A stretch of DNA of 64,000 nucleotides from an uncultured Eubacteriales bacterium (GTDB lineage Bacteria; Bacillota; Clostridia; Christensenellales; Aristaeellaceae): NCBI GenBank assembly GCA_900320085.1, contig ONRC01000001.1:1-64000 (forward strand), given 5' to 3'. The position numbers and the translations under genes are program-made. This document shows positions 53,101-62,106 of this stretch, piece after piece; positions within the stretch are counted from its first letter, which is position 1; each line of letters opens with the position of its first letter. A model generated the notes under the pieces. That model was not told the DNA's origin and did no database searches. It saw only the letters and a program-made list of their open reading frames with translations.

Positions 53101-53846
53101 TATTCTGCATAGGTTTTCTGCGCTGCGGGGTCATCGAACCGCACGTCGGTCAGGTGGGTCAGGAAGGTGGTGTGGCGGCAATGGTCGCTCCAATAGGTGT
53201 CCAGCATCCGGATTTCTGTCAGCGTGGGTTCGCGGCCCTCGGACTTGAAATACTCCCGACAGAACTTTAGATCATCGTCGTCCATGGCCAGGCCGTACTT
53301 TTTCACAAACGCGTCCAGGCCCGCTTCGTCCAGGTTCAGGAAGCCGTGCAGGGTTTCCACCATGGGCGGCTGGTCGTAATCCATTTTCAGGGTGTCGAAG
53401 GGGGCCAGGCCCGCTTCCCGGCTTTCCACGGGGTTGATAACGTATTTTTTGATGGCGGCCAGGTCGCTGTCCGTCAAATCGCCGTACAGGTAATACACCC
53501 GGGCGGTGCGCACCAGGGGACGATCACCCTTGGAAATCAGCTGGATGCACTGGCTGGCGCTGTCCGCCCGCTGGTCGAACTGGCCGGGCAGGTATTCCGC
53601 GGCAAACACGATGGCGCCGTCAGCGTCGGGCATATCTTCCGTCACGTTGTCCAATTGCGGTTCGCCAAACACCGTGGTTTTCAGATGCTCAAACAGCTCC
53701 GCTTCGATATTCTCCACGTCGTAGCGGTTCAGCAGGCGCACGTCCGTCAGGCGCTCGATGCCCAGCAGGTGCTTCAAATCGTTTTTCAGGCTCTGGGCCT
53801 CATGGGCCAGACCGGGCTTTTTCTCCACGTATACGCGATAAACCAT
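50157..53846 (-). CDS. purL: Phosphoribosylformylglycinamidine synthase (single-chain)
   Basis: 1229 residues: synthetase repeats plus a C-terminal glutaminase in one chain. Seen: MLDTYWSDHCRHTTFLTHL, LLFKNETHNHPTEIEPFGGA, LGGRTGRDGCGGATGSSKAH, and the class I glutaminase VFPGTNCEYDSLKAVERAG, PGGFSGGDE, LGICNGFQALIKLGLVPYG with the nucleophile Cys. It converts FGAR, glutamine and ATP to FGAM. The single-chain form of this length is the Clostridia variant (no separate purS and purQ). GGAGGGG precedes ATG 53846. Last gene of the purine operon. Confidence 0.96.
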   Translation of the reverse strand: MVYRVYVEKKPGLAHEAQSLKNDLKHLLGIERLTDVRLLNRYDVENIEAELFEHLKTTVFGEPQLDNVTEDMPDADGAIVFAAEYLPGQFDQRADSASQCIQLISKGDRPLVRTARVYYLYGDLTDSDLAAIKKYVINPVESREAGLAPFDTLKMDYDQPPMVETLHGFLNLDEAGLDAFVKKYGLAMDDDDLKFCREYFKSEGREPTLTEIRMLDTYWSDHCRHTTFLTHLTDVRFDDPAAQKTYAEYLKVRKELGVKKPVCLMDIATIGAKYLKKQGLLSKLDESEEINACTVKIKVNTEKGTEDWLLLFKNETHNHPTEIEPFGGAATCIGGAIRDPLSGRAYVYAAMRVTGAADPTVALSETLPGKLPQRKIVTTAAAGYSSYGNQIGLATGEVHEIYHPGYAAKRMEIGAVIAAAPAENVRREVPAPGDKIILLGGRTGRDGCGGATGSSKAHTLQSIDTCGAEVQKGNAPEERKLQRLFRNKEASLLIKRCNDFGAGGVSVAIGELADGIAIDLDKVPKKYEGLDGTELAISESQERMAVVVAPEDAEKFIALADAENLEATIVATVQAEPRLTMKWRGETIVNISRAFLNSNGAPKKTTAHVLAPVCDSRKIPESFAACMKETAADLNTCSQRGLSERFDSTIGAGTVLMPFGGKNQLTPIQAMAHKISREAGDTDTVSLMAWGYDPYVTEASPYRGAYLAVIQSIAKLAAAGASLEDTYLTFQEYFEKPQGKAERWGKPLAALLGALQAQWDVGCGSIGGKDSMSGTFEQLDVPPTLVSFAVTTGKITDVRSPEFKGAGHKVVLVVPEYDKNGLPEKDSFKALLTQVHGLLQSGKALSAWAVDQGGVAEGILKMALGNGFGFAFDDNVSLELLTRKQYGAFILELADEDALGVSLGYTTEEKRFTWKKEAVSLDEISALYEGRLESVYPATVPGKQEVPTISAESKPVAKSKASIAVPRVLIPVFPGTNCEYDSLKAVERAGLKGEILVLNNLTAQGVSDSVERFSKALKNAQIVFIPGGFSGGDEPDGSGKFITAFFRSAAVTEGVQDLLDNRDGLMLGICNGFQALIKLGLVPYGKITEPSADAPTLTYNTIGRHQSRLVRTRVASANSPWLLETHVGDVFTVPISHGEGRFLCSDDVLKTLIANGQVATQYVDLDGQPTDDILFNPNGSVAAIEGILSPDGRVLGKMGHSERVGDGLYRNVPGNYDMGLFRSAKKYFG

Positions 53847-53951
53847 TGTTGTTGCCCCTCCGTTTTGGTAGGTGATTGAATAGGCAGTAGAAGATGGCCT
53901 TATGTACCAAACGCTTTTAATACATCATAAAAAATGCGTATTGAAACTAAC

Positions 53952-54170
53952 CAAAAGCCTTCCCCTGGCAGGGGAAGGTGTCAGGCGCGGAACCAAAATA
54001 GAGAGAGTAATCCAGTCAATTCGCGCCTGACGGATGAGGTGTTCTTTCCTGTTTCGTGTTCATATATTATCGAATGATGTCACCTCATCCGAGCCGTGCG
54101 AAAACACTTGACTCCTCTCTCATGATTGGTTTCGCGCGGCCCACCTTCCCCTCCGAGGGGAAGGCTTTTG
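53952..54170. repeat. Palindromic repeat, family C, long form, copy 3
   Basis: Same ends and four interior stems as 47917-48134. It fills most of the 370-base gap between purD and purL. Confidence 0.87.
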
Positions 54171-54218
54171 ATCTTGTCTTTTCATTAGAACGCCTTGGAA
54201 GTAAATTGGTAAAAAACC

Positions 54219-55490
54219 CTATTGCCTGAACGCAAGCGCCCGCTGGCCGATATCATGACGGTAGAATGCGTTGTCAAAATGCGTTTGTTCTACGGCGGCG
54301 TAGGCTTTGGCGATGGCGTCCTTCAGGCTGTCTGCCGTGGCGGTCACGCCCAGCACACGGCCCCCGTTGGTGAGCAGTTCGCCGTTTTCCCCCAGCTTCG
54401 CCCCGGCCACATAGGTGGTGATTTCGTCGGTATCGGGCGTCAGGGTGATGGGGAAGCCTTTTTCATATTTCTGGGGATAGCCCCGGCTGGCCATGATGAC
54501 GCAGCAGGCGGAGCCGTCGGAAAATTCCACGGGGCAGTCGGCCAGGGTGTCGTTGCGGGTGGCCTGCATAATGGCAAGCAGATCACTCTTGAGCAGCGGC
54601 AGCACCACCTGGGTTTCCGGGTCGCCGAAGCGGCAGTTGTATTCGATCACCTTGGGGCCATCCTTGGTGACCATCATGCCGAAATACAGACAGCCCTGGA
54701 AGGGGCAGCCTTCCTTTTCCATGGCCCGGATGGTGGGCAGGAAGATTTCCTTCATGCAGCGGTCAGCCACAGCCTGGGTATAATAGGGGTTGGGCGCGAT
54801 GGTGCCCATGCCGCCGGTGTTCAGGCCCTGGTCGCCGTCCAAAGCCCGCTTATGATCCATGGAGGATACCATGGGCTTGACGGTTTTCCCATCCGTGAAC
54901 GCCAGCACGGACACTTCGGGGCCTTCCAAAAATTCCTCGATGACCACCCGGCTGCCGCTGTCGCCAAATACCTTGTTTTCCATCATGTCGTGAATGGCGG
55001 CGTCAGCTTCCGCATGGGTCTGGGCGATGATGACGCCCTTGCCCAGGGCCAGGCCGTCCGCCTTGATGACGGCGGGCAGCGGCGCGGTTTTGAGGTACGC
55101 CCGGGCGCTGTCCGCGTCCGTGAACACCTGGCATTTCGCGGTGGGGATGCCGTACTTCTGCATCAGTTCCTTGGCAAACACCTTGCTGGCCTCAATGCGG
55201 GCGGCATTTTTCCGGGGGCCGAAGGAGGGCACGCCTGCCGCCTCCAGCGCGTCCACCGCACCCAGGGCCAGAGGATCATCCGGGGCCACCACCGCAAAGT
55301 CGATCTTGTTTTCAACGGCAAACTTCACGATGCCGTCAATGTCCTTCGCGCCGATATTCACGCACACAGCGTCCTTGGCGATCCCGCCGTTCCCCGGCAG
55401 GGCGTAAATGGTTTCCGCGTCCGGGCTCTTTTTCAGCGCCTTGATGATGGCGTGCTCCCGCCCGCCGGAGCCAACGACAAGAATTTTCAT
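54219..55490 (-). CDS. purD: Phosphoribosylamine-glycine ligase
   Basis: 423 residues, ATP-grasp enzyme making GAR. Seen: MKILVVGSGGREHAI at the start, LALGKGVIIAQTHAEAD, GPEVSVLAFTDGKT, GGMGTIAPNPYY, and EYNCRFGDPETQVVLPLL. AAGGAGG precedes ATG 55490. The gap to purH upstream holds nested repeats. Confidence 0.97.
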   Translation of the reverse strand: MKILVVGSGGREHAIIKALKKSPDAETIYALPGNGGIAKDAVCVNIGAKDIDGIVKFAVENKIDFAVVAPDDPLALGAVDALEAAGVPSFGPRKNAARIEASKVFAKELMQKYGIPTAKCQVFTDADSARAYLKTAPLPAVIKADGLALGKGVIIAQTHAEADAAIHDMMENKVFGDSGSRVVIEEFLEGPEVSVLAFTDGKTVKPMVSSMDHKRALDGDQGLNTGGMGTIAPNPYYTQAVADRCMKEIFLPTIRAMEKEGCPFQGCLYFGMMVTKDGPKVIEYNCRFGDPETQVVLPLLKSDLLAIMQATRNDTLADCPVEFSDGSACCVIMASRGYPQKYEKGFPITLTPDTDEITTYVAGAKLGENGELLTNGGRVLGVTATADSLKDAIAKAYAAVEQTHFDNAFYRHDIGQRALAFRQ

Positions 55491-55537
55491 GGAGGGGCCT
55501 CCTTAAGATTCTTAAATATAACTTTCTTGGAAAGGGG

Positions 55538-55628
55538 TCTGGGGGAAACCGTTCTTCGCCTTCCCCTGGAGGGGAAGGTGGCGCGAAGCGCCGGATGAGG
55601 TGTCATCCAAAGAATGGTTTCCCCCAGA
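55538..55628. repeat. Palindromic repeat, family D, filled by a family C-like element (copy 3)
   Basis: Outer arms TCTGGGGGAAACCGTTCTT (55538-55556) and inverse (55610-55628) enclose CTTCCCCTGGAGGGGAAGG, GCGCGAAGCGC and GGATGAGGTG, the stems of family C. Confidence 0.87.
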
Positions 55629-55642
55629 GAGCTCCGTTCTCC

Positions 55643-56827
55643 TTAATGATGGAACAGGCGCATGCCGGTGAAGGCCATGACCATGCCGAATTTGTCGCAG
55701 GTTTCGATGACCTGGTCGTCGCGGATAGAGCCGCCGGGTTGGGCCACATAGGAAACGCCGGAACGGCGGGCGCGCTCGATGTTGTCGCCGAAGGGGAAGA
55801 AGGCATCGCTGCCCAGGGAGACGCCGGTAATGGTGTCCAGATAGGCGCGCTTTTCAGCGCGGGTAAAGGGGGCGGGGCAAACGGTAAAGAACTTCTGCCA
55901 GTTGCCGTCGGCCAGCACGTCCTCGTCCTGATCGGACAGGTACACGTCGATCACGTTGTCCCGGTCAGCGCGGCCCAGGGTGGGCAGGAAGGGCAGGGAA
56001 AGCACCTTGTCGCTCTGGCGCAGATGCCACTTGTCGGCCTTGTCGCCAGCCAGACGGGTGCAGTGGATGCGGCTCTGCTGGCCCGCACCAACGCCGATGG
56101 CCTGGCCGTCATAGGCGTAGCAGACGGAATTGGACTGGGTGTATTTGAGGGTAATCAGGGAAATGATCAGATCCCGCTTGGCTTCGGCGGGCAGGTCCTT
56201 CTTGGCGGTGGGAATGTTTTGCAGCAGGGCTTCGTTGATTTCAAAGTTGTTGCGGCCCTGCTGGAAGGTGACGCCGAACACATCCTTGGTTTCCACGGGG
56301 TTGGGGATGTAGTCGGGGTCGATCTTGACGATGTTGTAATTGCCCTTGCGCTTGGATTTGAGGATTTCCAGGGCCTCATCGGTGTAGCCGGGGGCGATGA
56401 TGCCGTCGGACACTTCGCGCTTGATGATAAGAGCGGTGGTCTTGTCGCACACGTCGGACAAGGCGATCCAGTCGCCAAAGGAGCTCATGCGGTCAGTGCC
56501 GCGGGCGCGGGCATAGGCGCAGGCCATGGGGGATTCGTCCAAACCGGGAATATCGTCCACAAAGCAGGCTTTCTTGAGCTTGTCGGAAAGCGGCAGGCCC
56601 ACGGCGGCGCAGGTGGGCGACACGTGCTTGAAGGACGCGGCGGCGGGCATATTCAGCGCCGCTTTCAGCTCCTTCACCAGCTGCCAGGAGTTGAGGGCGT
56701 CCAGGAAGTTGATGTAGCCGGGACGGCCGCAGAGGATTTCAAAGGGCAAATCTCCCCCATCCTTCATGTATACCTTCGCGGGCTTCTGGTTGGGGTTGCA
56801 GCCGTATTTCAATTCAAATTCTTTCAT
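55643..56827 (-). CDS. purH: AICAR formyltransferase (PurH without the cyclohydrolase domain)
   Basis: 394 residues containing only the AICAR transformylase domain of PurH: AAASFKHVSPTCAAVG with the catalytic Lys-His pair, YTQSNSVCYAYDGQAIGVGAG, and QQSRIHCTRLAG. It transfers a formyl group from 10-formyl-THF to AICAR. The MGS-like IMP cyclohydrolase domain is absent; that step is supplied by the gene 18 bases upstream. AAGGAG precedes ATG 56827. Confidence 0.93.
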   Translation of the reverse strand: MKEFELKYGCNPNQKPAKVYMKDGGDLPFEILCGRPGYINFLDALNSWQLVKELKAALNMPAAASFKHVSPTCAAVGLPLSDKLKKACFVDDIPGLDESPMACAYARARGTDRMSSFGDWIALSDVCDKTTALIIKREVSDGIIAPGYTDEALEILKSKRKGNYNIVKIDPDYIPNPVETKDVFGVTFQQGRNNFEINEALLQNIPTAKKDLPAEAKRDLIISLITLKYTQSNSVCYAYDGQAIGVGAGQQSRIHCTRLAGDKADKWHLRQSDKVLSLPFLPTLGRADRDNVIDVYLSDQDEDVLADGNWQKFFTVCPAPFTRAEKRAYLDTITGVSLGSDAFFPFGDNIERARRSGVSYVAQPGGSIRDDQVIETCDKFGMVMAFTGMRLFHH

Positions 56828-56845
56828 GACGCGGGCTCTCCTTTT

Positions 56846-57553
56846 TTACTGATACTTGTTGACAATGCGGGTATCCGCTTCGCCCGTTTTCGGGTTGATG
56901 TAGCGCACGAACAGGGAAATCTTGTTGTCCTCATTGAGGTTGTTCCAGATGGCGGAGGTGAACGCGTCGATGTCGTTCATGGTTTCGATCTGTTCGGGCT
57001 CGCCTTCAAAGGAGGGCAGGGGCTTGCCGTCGCCCTGGTAGGTGTGGATGAAGTGGCCCAGGCCGGGAACGGAGGCCAGGTCGAAGGTGAAGCGGTTGCA
57101 CTTTTTGCCTTCGCCGTCGGCGCACTTGAGGATGCTCATTTGATACCAATAGCTGGCGTTGAAATGCAGCAGCGCGCTGATGCGGGGGGTATAGTTGGGC
57201 TTGTCCGGCTCAAAGCCCCGGGTGCGCAGGGCGTTTTCAAAAGAGTCGTGCTTGTTCAGGAAGTCCCGGATTGTGTCGGTCTGGTCGCCGTTGGTGACGA
57301 TCAGCTTGTTTTTGAGGGCGCGGACGGGGGCGTAAATAATGAGGGACGGGTCTTCCACCTTGGATTCGTCGTAGGGGTAGATCATCACGTCGTTGCCCTC
57401 GGCGCGGAACACGCGGTTGCGGCTGTTCTCGCTGCGGCCCATGATGAAATAAGCGGTCACGGCCTTGGTTCCATCGGGGGTGGTGCCCACGATGATGCCG
57501 CGGCCGGGGTATACGTTGGAGGAGAGGAGGGAGGCGATGGATACTTTCTGCAT
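56846..57553 (-). CDS. IMP cyclohydrolase (PurO-like family)
   Basis: 235 residues of the stand-alone IMP cyclohydrolase family first known from archaea: NVYPGRGIIVGTTPDGTKAV near the start, YFIMGRSENSRNRVF, YTPRISALLH, and FIHTYQGDGKPLPSFEG. It closes FAICAR to IMP, the last step of the pathway. It stands next to a PurH that lacks this activity, which makes the assignment convincing. Confidence 0.92.
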   Translation of the reverse strand: MQKVSIASLLSSNVYPGRGIIVGTTPDGTKAVTAYFIMGRSENSRNRVFRAEGNDVMIYPYDESKVEDPSLIIYAPVRALKNKLIVTNGDQTDTIRDFLNKHDSFENALRTRGFEPDKPNYTPRISALLHFNASYWYQMSILKCADGEGKKCNRFTFDLASVPGLGHFIHTYQGDGKPLPSFEGEPEQIETMNDIDAFTSAIWNNLNEDNKISLFVRYINPKTGEADTRIVNKYQ

Positions 57554-57580
57554 GGTCGGTCGGCCCCTTTCTAAAAAATA

Positions 57581-57674
57581 GAGTGCAGAGTACAGAGTTC
57601 AGAGTACAGTTTTTTACGCATCTAAGGTTCAGAGTATTTTCATCTGCACTCTGTACTCTGAATTCTGTACTCTC
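57581..57674. repeat. Palindromic repeat, family B, copy 2
   Basis: GAGTGCAGAGTACAGAGTTC (57581-57600) and inverse units at 57642-57674; between purN and the IMP cyclohydrolase gene. Confidence 0.85.
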
Positions 57675-57681
57675 TCAGTGT

Positions 57682-58284
57682 TTACCGCTGTAATATATCT
57701 TGTGCTGTCAGTTCCGCCGCCTGGGGCAGAATGATCCATTCGGCCTGCTCCATGACGCGACGCTGGAGGATGACCGGGGTGTCGCCCGGCAATACGTCCA
57801 CGGCTTTTTGGAGGATGATCTCTCCCCCGTCGGCGATCTCGTTCACGTAATGCACCGTTGCGCCGGTGACCTTGACGCCCCTTGCCAGCGCGGCTTCATG
57901 CACATGCAGCCCATAATATCCTTTACCCCCGAAGGCTGGCAGCAGGGCGGGATGCACGTTCAGGATGCGGCGGGGATAGCGCTTCACAAAATTCTCGGAC
58001 AGGATGCTCATGAACCCGGCCAAGATGATCAACTGCGCCTGCTTCTGATTCAGCTCGTCCAGGATCGCCGCTTCAAAGGCTTCCTGGGTCTTGCCCTTGC
58101 GCTGGGCCACGCAGGTGGGGATGCCCGCGTTTGCCGCGCGAGTCAGGGCGTAGGCGTCGGGCCGGGAGGCGATGACGGAAACGAATTCCACGTGGGGCAG
58201 CTTGTCCGCGGCTTTCGCGTCGATCAGCGCCTGCAGGTTGGTGCCGCCGCCGGACACCAGCACGGCGGTCTTGACCGTGCTCAT
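57682..58284 (-). CDS. purN: Phosphoribosylglycinamide formyltransferase
   Basis: 200 residues, 10-formyl-THF-dependent GAR transformylase. Seen: AVLVSGGGTNLQALIDA, LIILAGFMSILSENFV, RILNVHPALLPAFGGKGYYG with the catalytic Asn-His, and TGATVHYVNEIADGGEIILQ. It overlaps purM by ATGA. Confidence 0.96.
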   Translation of the reverse strand: MSTVKTAVLVSGGGTNLQALIDAKAADKLPHVEFVSVIASRPDAYALTRAANAGIPTCVAQRKGKTQEAFEAAILDELNQKQAQLIILAGFMSILSENFVKRYPRRILNVHPALLPAFGGKGYYGLHVHEAALARGVKVTGATVHYVNEIADGGEIILQKAVDVLPGDTPVILQRRVMEQAEWIILPQAAELTAQDILQR

Positions 58285-59291
58285 GCCAGGATCACCCCTT
58301 CATTGCCTTCCACGATTTCGCCCAGCATGTAACTGCCGGGACACAGGGACAGCACCTTGTCCGTCTTCTCCGGGCTGACCACCAGCGCCATGCCCACGCC
58401 CATGTTGAAGGTGTTGAACATATCGCGCTCGGGGATATTGCCCTTCTCCTGGAGGAAGCGGAAGATTTCGGGCGTCTTGACGGCGGCCTTGTCCACCTTG
58501 GCGGACACGCCTTCGGGCAGCGCCCGGGGAATATTCTCAAAGAACCCGCCGCCGGTGATGTGCGCGGCAGACTTGATAAGGTCCTGCTCCACCAGGGGCA
58601 GCACGTCCTTCACATAAATCTTCGTGGGGGTCAGCAGGGTTTCGCCCAGGGTGGACTCCCCAAAGGGCATATTCAGATCCAGATCGGCGATGATTTTCCG
58701 AACCAGGGAAAAGCCGTTGGAGTGGACACCGGTGGAGGGCAGGGCGATCAGCACGTCGCCGGGCTGCACAGCGGTTTTGTCCAGGATCTTTTTCTTGTCC
58801 ACCACGCCCACGCAGAAGCCCGCCAGGTCGTATTCGTCCTCGGGATAGAAGCCGGGCATTTCGGCGGTCTCCCCGCCGATCAGGGAAGCGCCGCTCTGCA
58901 CGCAGCCCTCGCACACGCCCGCCACAATGGAGGCGATCTTCTCCGGCACGTTCTTCCCGCAGGCGATGTAGTCCAGGAAGAAGAGCGGCTTGGCCCCGCA
59001 GACGATCACGTCGTTGACGCACATGGCCACGCAGTCGATGCCCACAGTGTCGTGCTTGTTCTGGTCAAAGGCCAGCTTGAGCTTGGTGCCCACGCCGTCG
59101 GTGCCGGACACCAGCACGGGCTGCTCCATGCCCTGCACGTCCAGCTCGAACAGCCCGCCAAAGCCGCCCACGCCGCCGAGGGCTCCCGCTGTCAGGGTGC
59201 GGGCGATATGGCTTTTCATCAGCTCCACGGCCTTGTAGCCCGCAGTGATATCCACGCCGGAGGCTTTATAGGATTCAGAATAGCTCTTCAT
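58281..59291 (-). CDS. purM: Phosphoribosylformylglycinamidine cyclo-ligase (AIR synthetase)
   Basis: 336 residues. Seen: SYKASGVDITAGYKAVELMK at the N-terminus, GTDGVGTKLKLAF, LIGGETAEMPGFY, ALPSTGVHSNGFSLVRKI, and HITGGGFFENIPRALP. It closes FGAM to AIR with ATP. ATG 59291 overlaps the purF stop (ATGA); the longer open frame to 59399 is the shadow of purF. Confidence 0.96.
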   Translation of the reverse strand: MKSYSESYKASGVDITAGYKAVELMKSHIARTLTAGALGGVGGFGGLFELDVQGMEQPVLVSGTDGVGTKLKLAFDQNKHDTVGIDCVAMCVNDVIVCGAKPLFFLDYIACGKNVPEKIASIVAGVCEGCVQSGASLIGGETAEMPGFYPEDEYDLAGFCVGVVDKKKILDKTAVQPGDVLIALPSTGVHSNGFSLVRKIIADLDLNMPFGESTLGETLLTPTKIYVKDVLPLVEQDLIKSAAHITGGGFFENIPRALPEGVSAKVDKAAVKTPEIFRFLQEKGNIPERDMFNTFNMGVGMALVVSPEKTDKVLSLCPGSYMLGEIVEGNEGVILA

Positions 59292-60727
59292 TCTTCGGGC
59301 CGCCTTTCGCTCTTCTTGTACTCGAACCGGGACTTGGCGCGGTTGGTGGGGATTTCTGTGGTGTAGTTGCCGGAGAAGCAGGCGTCGCAGTAGCCGCACA
59401 GCGTGCCGCCGTCGGCCAGGCAGTGCACGTCGTTCATATCCAGATAGCCCAGGGAATCCACGCCGATGATCTCGGCGATCTCGGGAATGGTATGGCGGCA
59501 GGCGATCAGGTGGTCCCGGGAGTCAATGTCCGTGCCGTAGTAGCAGGGATTGAGGAAGGGCGGCGCGGTGACGCGGAAGTGCACCTCCGTCGCACCCGCT
59601 TCCCGCAGCAGGTTCACGATGCGCTTGCTGGTGGTGCCGCGCACGATGGAGTCGTCAATCAGCACCACGCGCTTGCCCCGCACCACGGAGGCGATGGGGT
59701 TCAGCTTGATGCGCACCTTGTCCTCGCGGCTCTTTTGACCGGGGGAAATGAAGGTGCGGCCGATATAGCGGTTCTTGATAAAGCCCATGCCGTAGGGAAT
59801 GCCGCTTTCCTGGCTGTAGCCGATGGCGGCGTCCAGACCGGAATCCGGCACGCCGATCACGATATCCGCGTCCACGGGGTGGGTCTTTGCCAGGCACGCG
59901 CCGGCGCGGACGCGGGCTTCATGCACGCTGGCCCCGTCGATCACGGAATCGGGCCGGGCAAAATAAATGTACTCAAACACGCACAGGGAAGGCTTGCACT
60001 GGCCGCAGTGCTCCCGGATGGAACGCATGCCTTCCCGCTCAAACACGATGATTTCGCCGGGCTCCACATCCCGGACCAGCGTCGCGCCTACCGCGTCCAG
60101 GGCGCAGGATTCGCTGGCGATCACATAGCTGCCGTCCGGCAGGGTGCCAAAGCACAGGGGGCGGAAGCCGTGGGGGTCGCGGGCTGCAATCAGCTTGCTG
60201 GGCGACATGACCACAAGAGAAAACGCGCCATGAATCCTGCGCATGGCGCGGCAAAGGGCCTCCTCGATGGAGGGGGCAGTCAGGCGTTCCTTGGTAATGA
60301 TATAAGAGATCACTTCGGTGTCAGAGGTGGTATGGAAAATAGAGCCGCCCAGCTCCAGCTGCTCCCGCAACTCGGCGGAGTTGACCAGGTTGCCGTTATG
60401 GCACAGCGCCATAGGGCCCTTCACATGGTTGACCACGATGGGCTGGGCGTTCATCCGGGAGGAGGAGCCGGTGGTGCCATAGCGCACGTGGCCCACCGCC
60501 ATATCGCCCAGGCCCAGCTTTGCCATTTCGTCCGGGGTGAACACGTCGTTCACCAGGCCGTTGTCCTTATGGGCGGTGAACAGGCCGTCGTCGTTCACCA
60601 CGATGCCGCAGCTTTCCTGGCCCCGGTGCTGCAAGGCGAACAGCCCGTAATACACCGTGGAGGCCACGTCTCTGCGCTCTTTGCCCAGCACGCCGAATAC
60701 ACCGCATTCCTCATGCAATTGACTCAT
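59288..60727 (-). CDS. purF: Amidophosphoribosyltransferase
   Basis: 479 residues. N-terminal nucleophile glutaminase whose catalytic Cys is residue 8 ([15 protein letters not shown]), implying removal of a seven-residue propeptide. PRPP loop [18 protein letters not shown] (about 350). C-terminal [17 protein letters not shown] with the Cys pair of the Bacillus-type [4Fe-4S] enzyme. It makes phosphoribosylamine, the first committed step. Overlaps purC and purM by four bases each. Confidence 0.97.
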   Translation of the reverse strand: MSQLHEECGVFGVLGKERRDVASTVYYGLFALQHRGQESCGIVVNDDGLFTAHKDNGLVNDVFTPDEMAKLGLGDMAVGHVRYGTTGSSSRMNAQPIVVNHVKGPMALCHNGNLVNSAELREQLELGGSIFHTTSDTEVISYIITKERLTAPSIEEALCRAMRRIHGAFSLVVMSPSKLIAARDPHGFRPLCFGTLPDGSYVIASESCALDAVGATLVRDVEPGEIIVFEREGMRSIREHCGQCKPSLCVFEYIYFARPDSVIDGASVHEARVRAGACLAKTHPVDADIVIGVPDSGLDAAIGYSQESGIPYGMGFIKNRYIGRTFISPGQKSREDKVRIKLNPIASVVRGKRVVLIDDSIVRGTTSKRIVNLLREAGATEVHFRVTAPPFLNPCYYGTDIDSRDHLIACRHTIPEIAEIIGVDSLGYLDMNDVHCLADGGTLCGYCDACFSGNYTTEIPTNRAKSRFEYKKSERRPEE

Positions 60728-61440
60728 ACGTTTTCCCCCAGCAGTCGGCGCATGATTTCCTGATAGGCATCCTCCACGCCGCCCAGATCGCGGCGGAAGC
60801 GGTCCTTATCCAGCTTTTCATGGGTGGTGGAATCCCAGAAGCGGCAGGTGTCGGGGGAAATTTCGTCCGCCAGCACGATCTGGCCGTCCTTGGTCTTGCC
60901 GAATTCCAGTTTGAAGTCGATCAGCTCGATGTTCGCTTCCTTGAGGTAATCGGACAGCACCTGGTTGACCTTGAAGGAATAGGAGGCGATCAGGTCCAGT
61001 TCTTCCTTGGTGGCCCAGCCCATGGCCAGGATGTGGTATTCGTTCACCATGGGGTCGCCCAGGTCGTCGTTCTTGTAGCAGTATTCCAGCACGGTGCTGC
61101 CCATCTTCACGCCCTCGGGCAGGCCCAGGCGCTTACTCAGGCTTCCGGCTGCGATGTTGCGCACGATCACTTCCAGGGGCACGATGGAAACCTTCTTCAC
61201 CAGCGTTTCCCGGTCGTTCAGTTCTTCCACCAGATGAGTGGGCACGCCGTTCTTTTCCAGCAGCCGCATCAGGTGGTTGGTGACCCGGTTGTTGATGGCG
61301 CCCTTGCCCAGGATGGTGCCCTTCTTCAGGCCGTTAAAGGCGGTGGCGTCGTCCTTGTAGGACACGATGCAGTAATCGGGATTGTCGGTGGCGAAAACTT
61401 TCTTGGCTTTTCCTTCGTACATCTGGGTGGTCTTTTCCAT
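60724..61440 (-). CDS. purC: SAICAR synthase
   Basis: 238 residues. Seen: [20 protein letters not shown] (7-26), [52 protein letters not shown], and [15 protein letters not shown]. It joins CAIR and aspartate. AAGGAGG precedes ATG 61440. Overlaps purF by ATGA. Confidence 0.97.
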   Translation of the reverse strand: MEKTTQMYEGKAKKVFATDNPDYCIVSYKDDATAFNGLKKGTILGKGAINNRVTNHLMRLLEKNGVPTHLVEELNDRETLVKKVSIVPLEVIVRNIAAGSLSKRLGLPEGVKMGSTVLEYCYKNDDLGDPMVNEYHILAMGWATKEELDLIASYSFKVNQVLSDYLKEANIELIDFKLEFGKTKDGQIVLADEISPDTCRFWDSTTHEKLDKDRFRRDLGGVEDAYQEIMRRLLGENV

Positions 61441-61488
61441 GGTGAAGCCTCCTTATAAAGTGAGTATATCAGAAGAGTGAAAAAGAAT

Positions 61489-61602
61489 AGAGAGTGCAGA
61501 GTTCAGAGTTCAGATTATTTTGTCGAAATCATCAGATAGAGTTGGAGAACGGTTGATTGAAATCATTTCAATCTGTACTCTGAACTCTGTACTCTGTTCA
61601 CT
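61489..61602. repeat. Palindromic repeat, family B, copy 3
   Basis: AGAGTGCAGAGTTCAGAGTT (from 61490) and inverse units 61570-61602; between purE and purC. Confidence 0.85.
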
Positions 61603-61614
61603 TTGCTAAAGCTC

Positions 61615-62106
61615 TCATTTCAATTGTTCGGCGATGGCCTTGTCTTTTTCCAGCACCTTTTTGCTGGCTTCCCGCCGCAGGGCTTTCAGCTTGTCGGACA
61701 ATGCTTTGTCCTCCACGGCGATGATCTGCGCGGCCAGCAGGGCGGCGTTCTGCGCGCCGTCGATGGCGACGGTGGCCACCGGGATGCCGGAGGGCATCTG
61801 CACGGTGGACAGCAGCGCGTCCAGCCCGTCCAAAGTAGAGGATTTGATCGGAATGCCGATCACGGGCAAAACGGTGTTGGCCGCAATCGCTCCGGCCAGG
61901 TGCGCGGCTTTCCCCGCCGCGGCGATCAAAACGCCGAACCCGTTGTCCGCGGCGTTCATGGCGAACGTCCGGGCTTCCTCCGGCGTGCGGTGGGCGGAGT
62001 AAACGTGCGCCTCAAAGGGCACGCCCAGGGAGCGCAGCGTGTCCGCTGCTTTCTGCACCACAGGCAAATCGCTGTCGCTGCCCATGATGATGCCGACCTT
62101 TTTCAT
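61615..62106 (-). CDS. purE: N5-carboxyaminoimidazole ribonucleotide mutase
   Basis: 163 residues. Seen: [56 protein letters not shown], and [22 protein letters not shown]. Class I PurE by these motifs; no purK is in the window. AAGGAG precedes ATG 62106. First gene of the purine operon. Confidence 0.96.
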   Translation of the reverse strand: MKKVGIIMGSDSDLPVVQKAADTLRSLGVPFEAHVYSAHRTPEEARTFAMNAADNGFGVLIAAAGKAAHLAGAIAANTVLPVIGIPIKSSTLDGLDALLSTVQMPSGIPVATVAIDGAQNAALLAAQIIAVEDKALSDKLKALRREASKKVLEKDKAIAEQLK

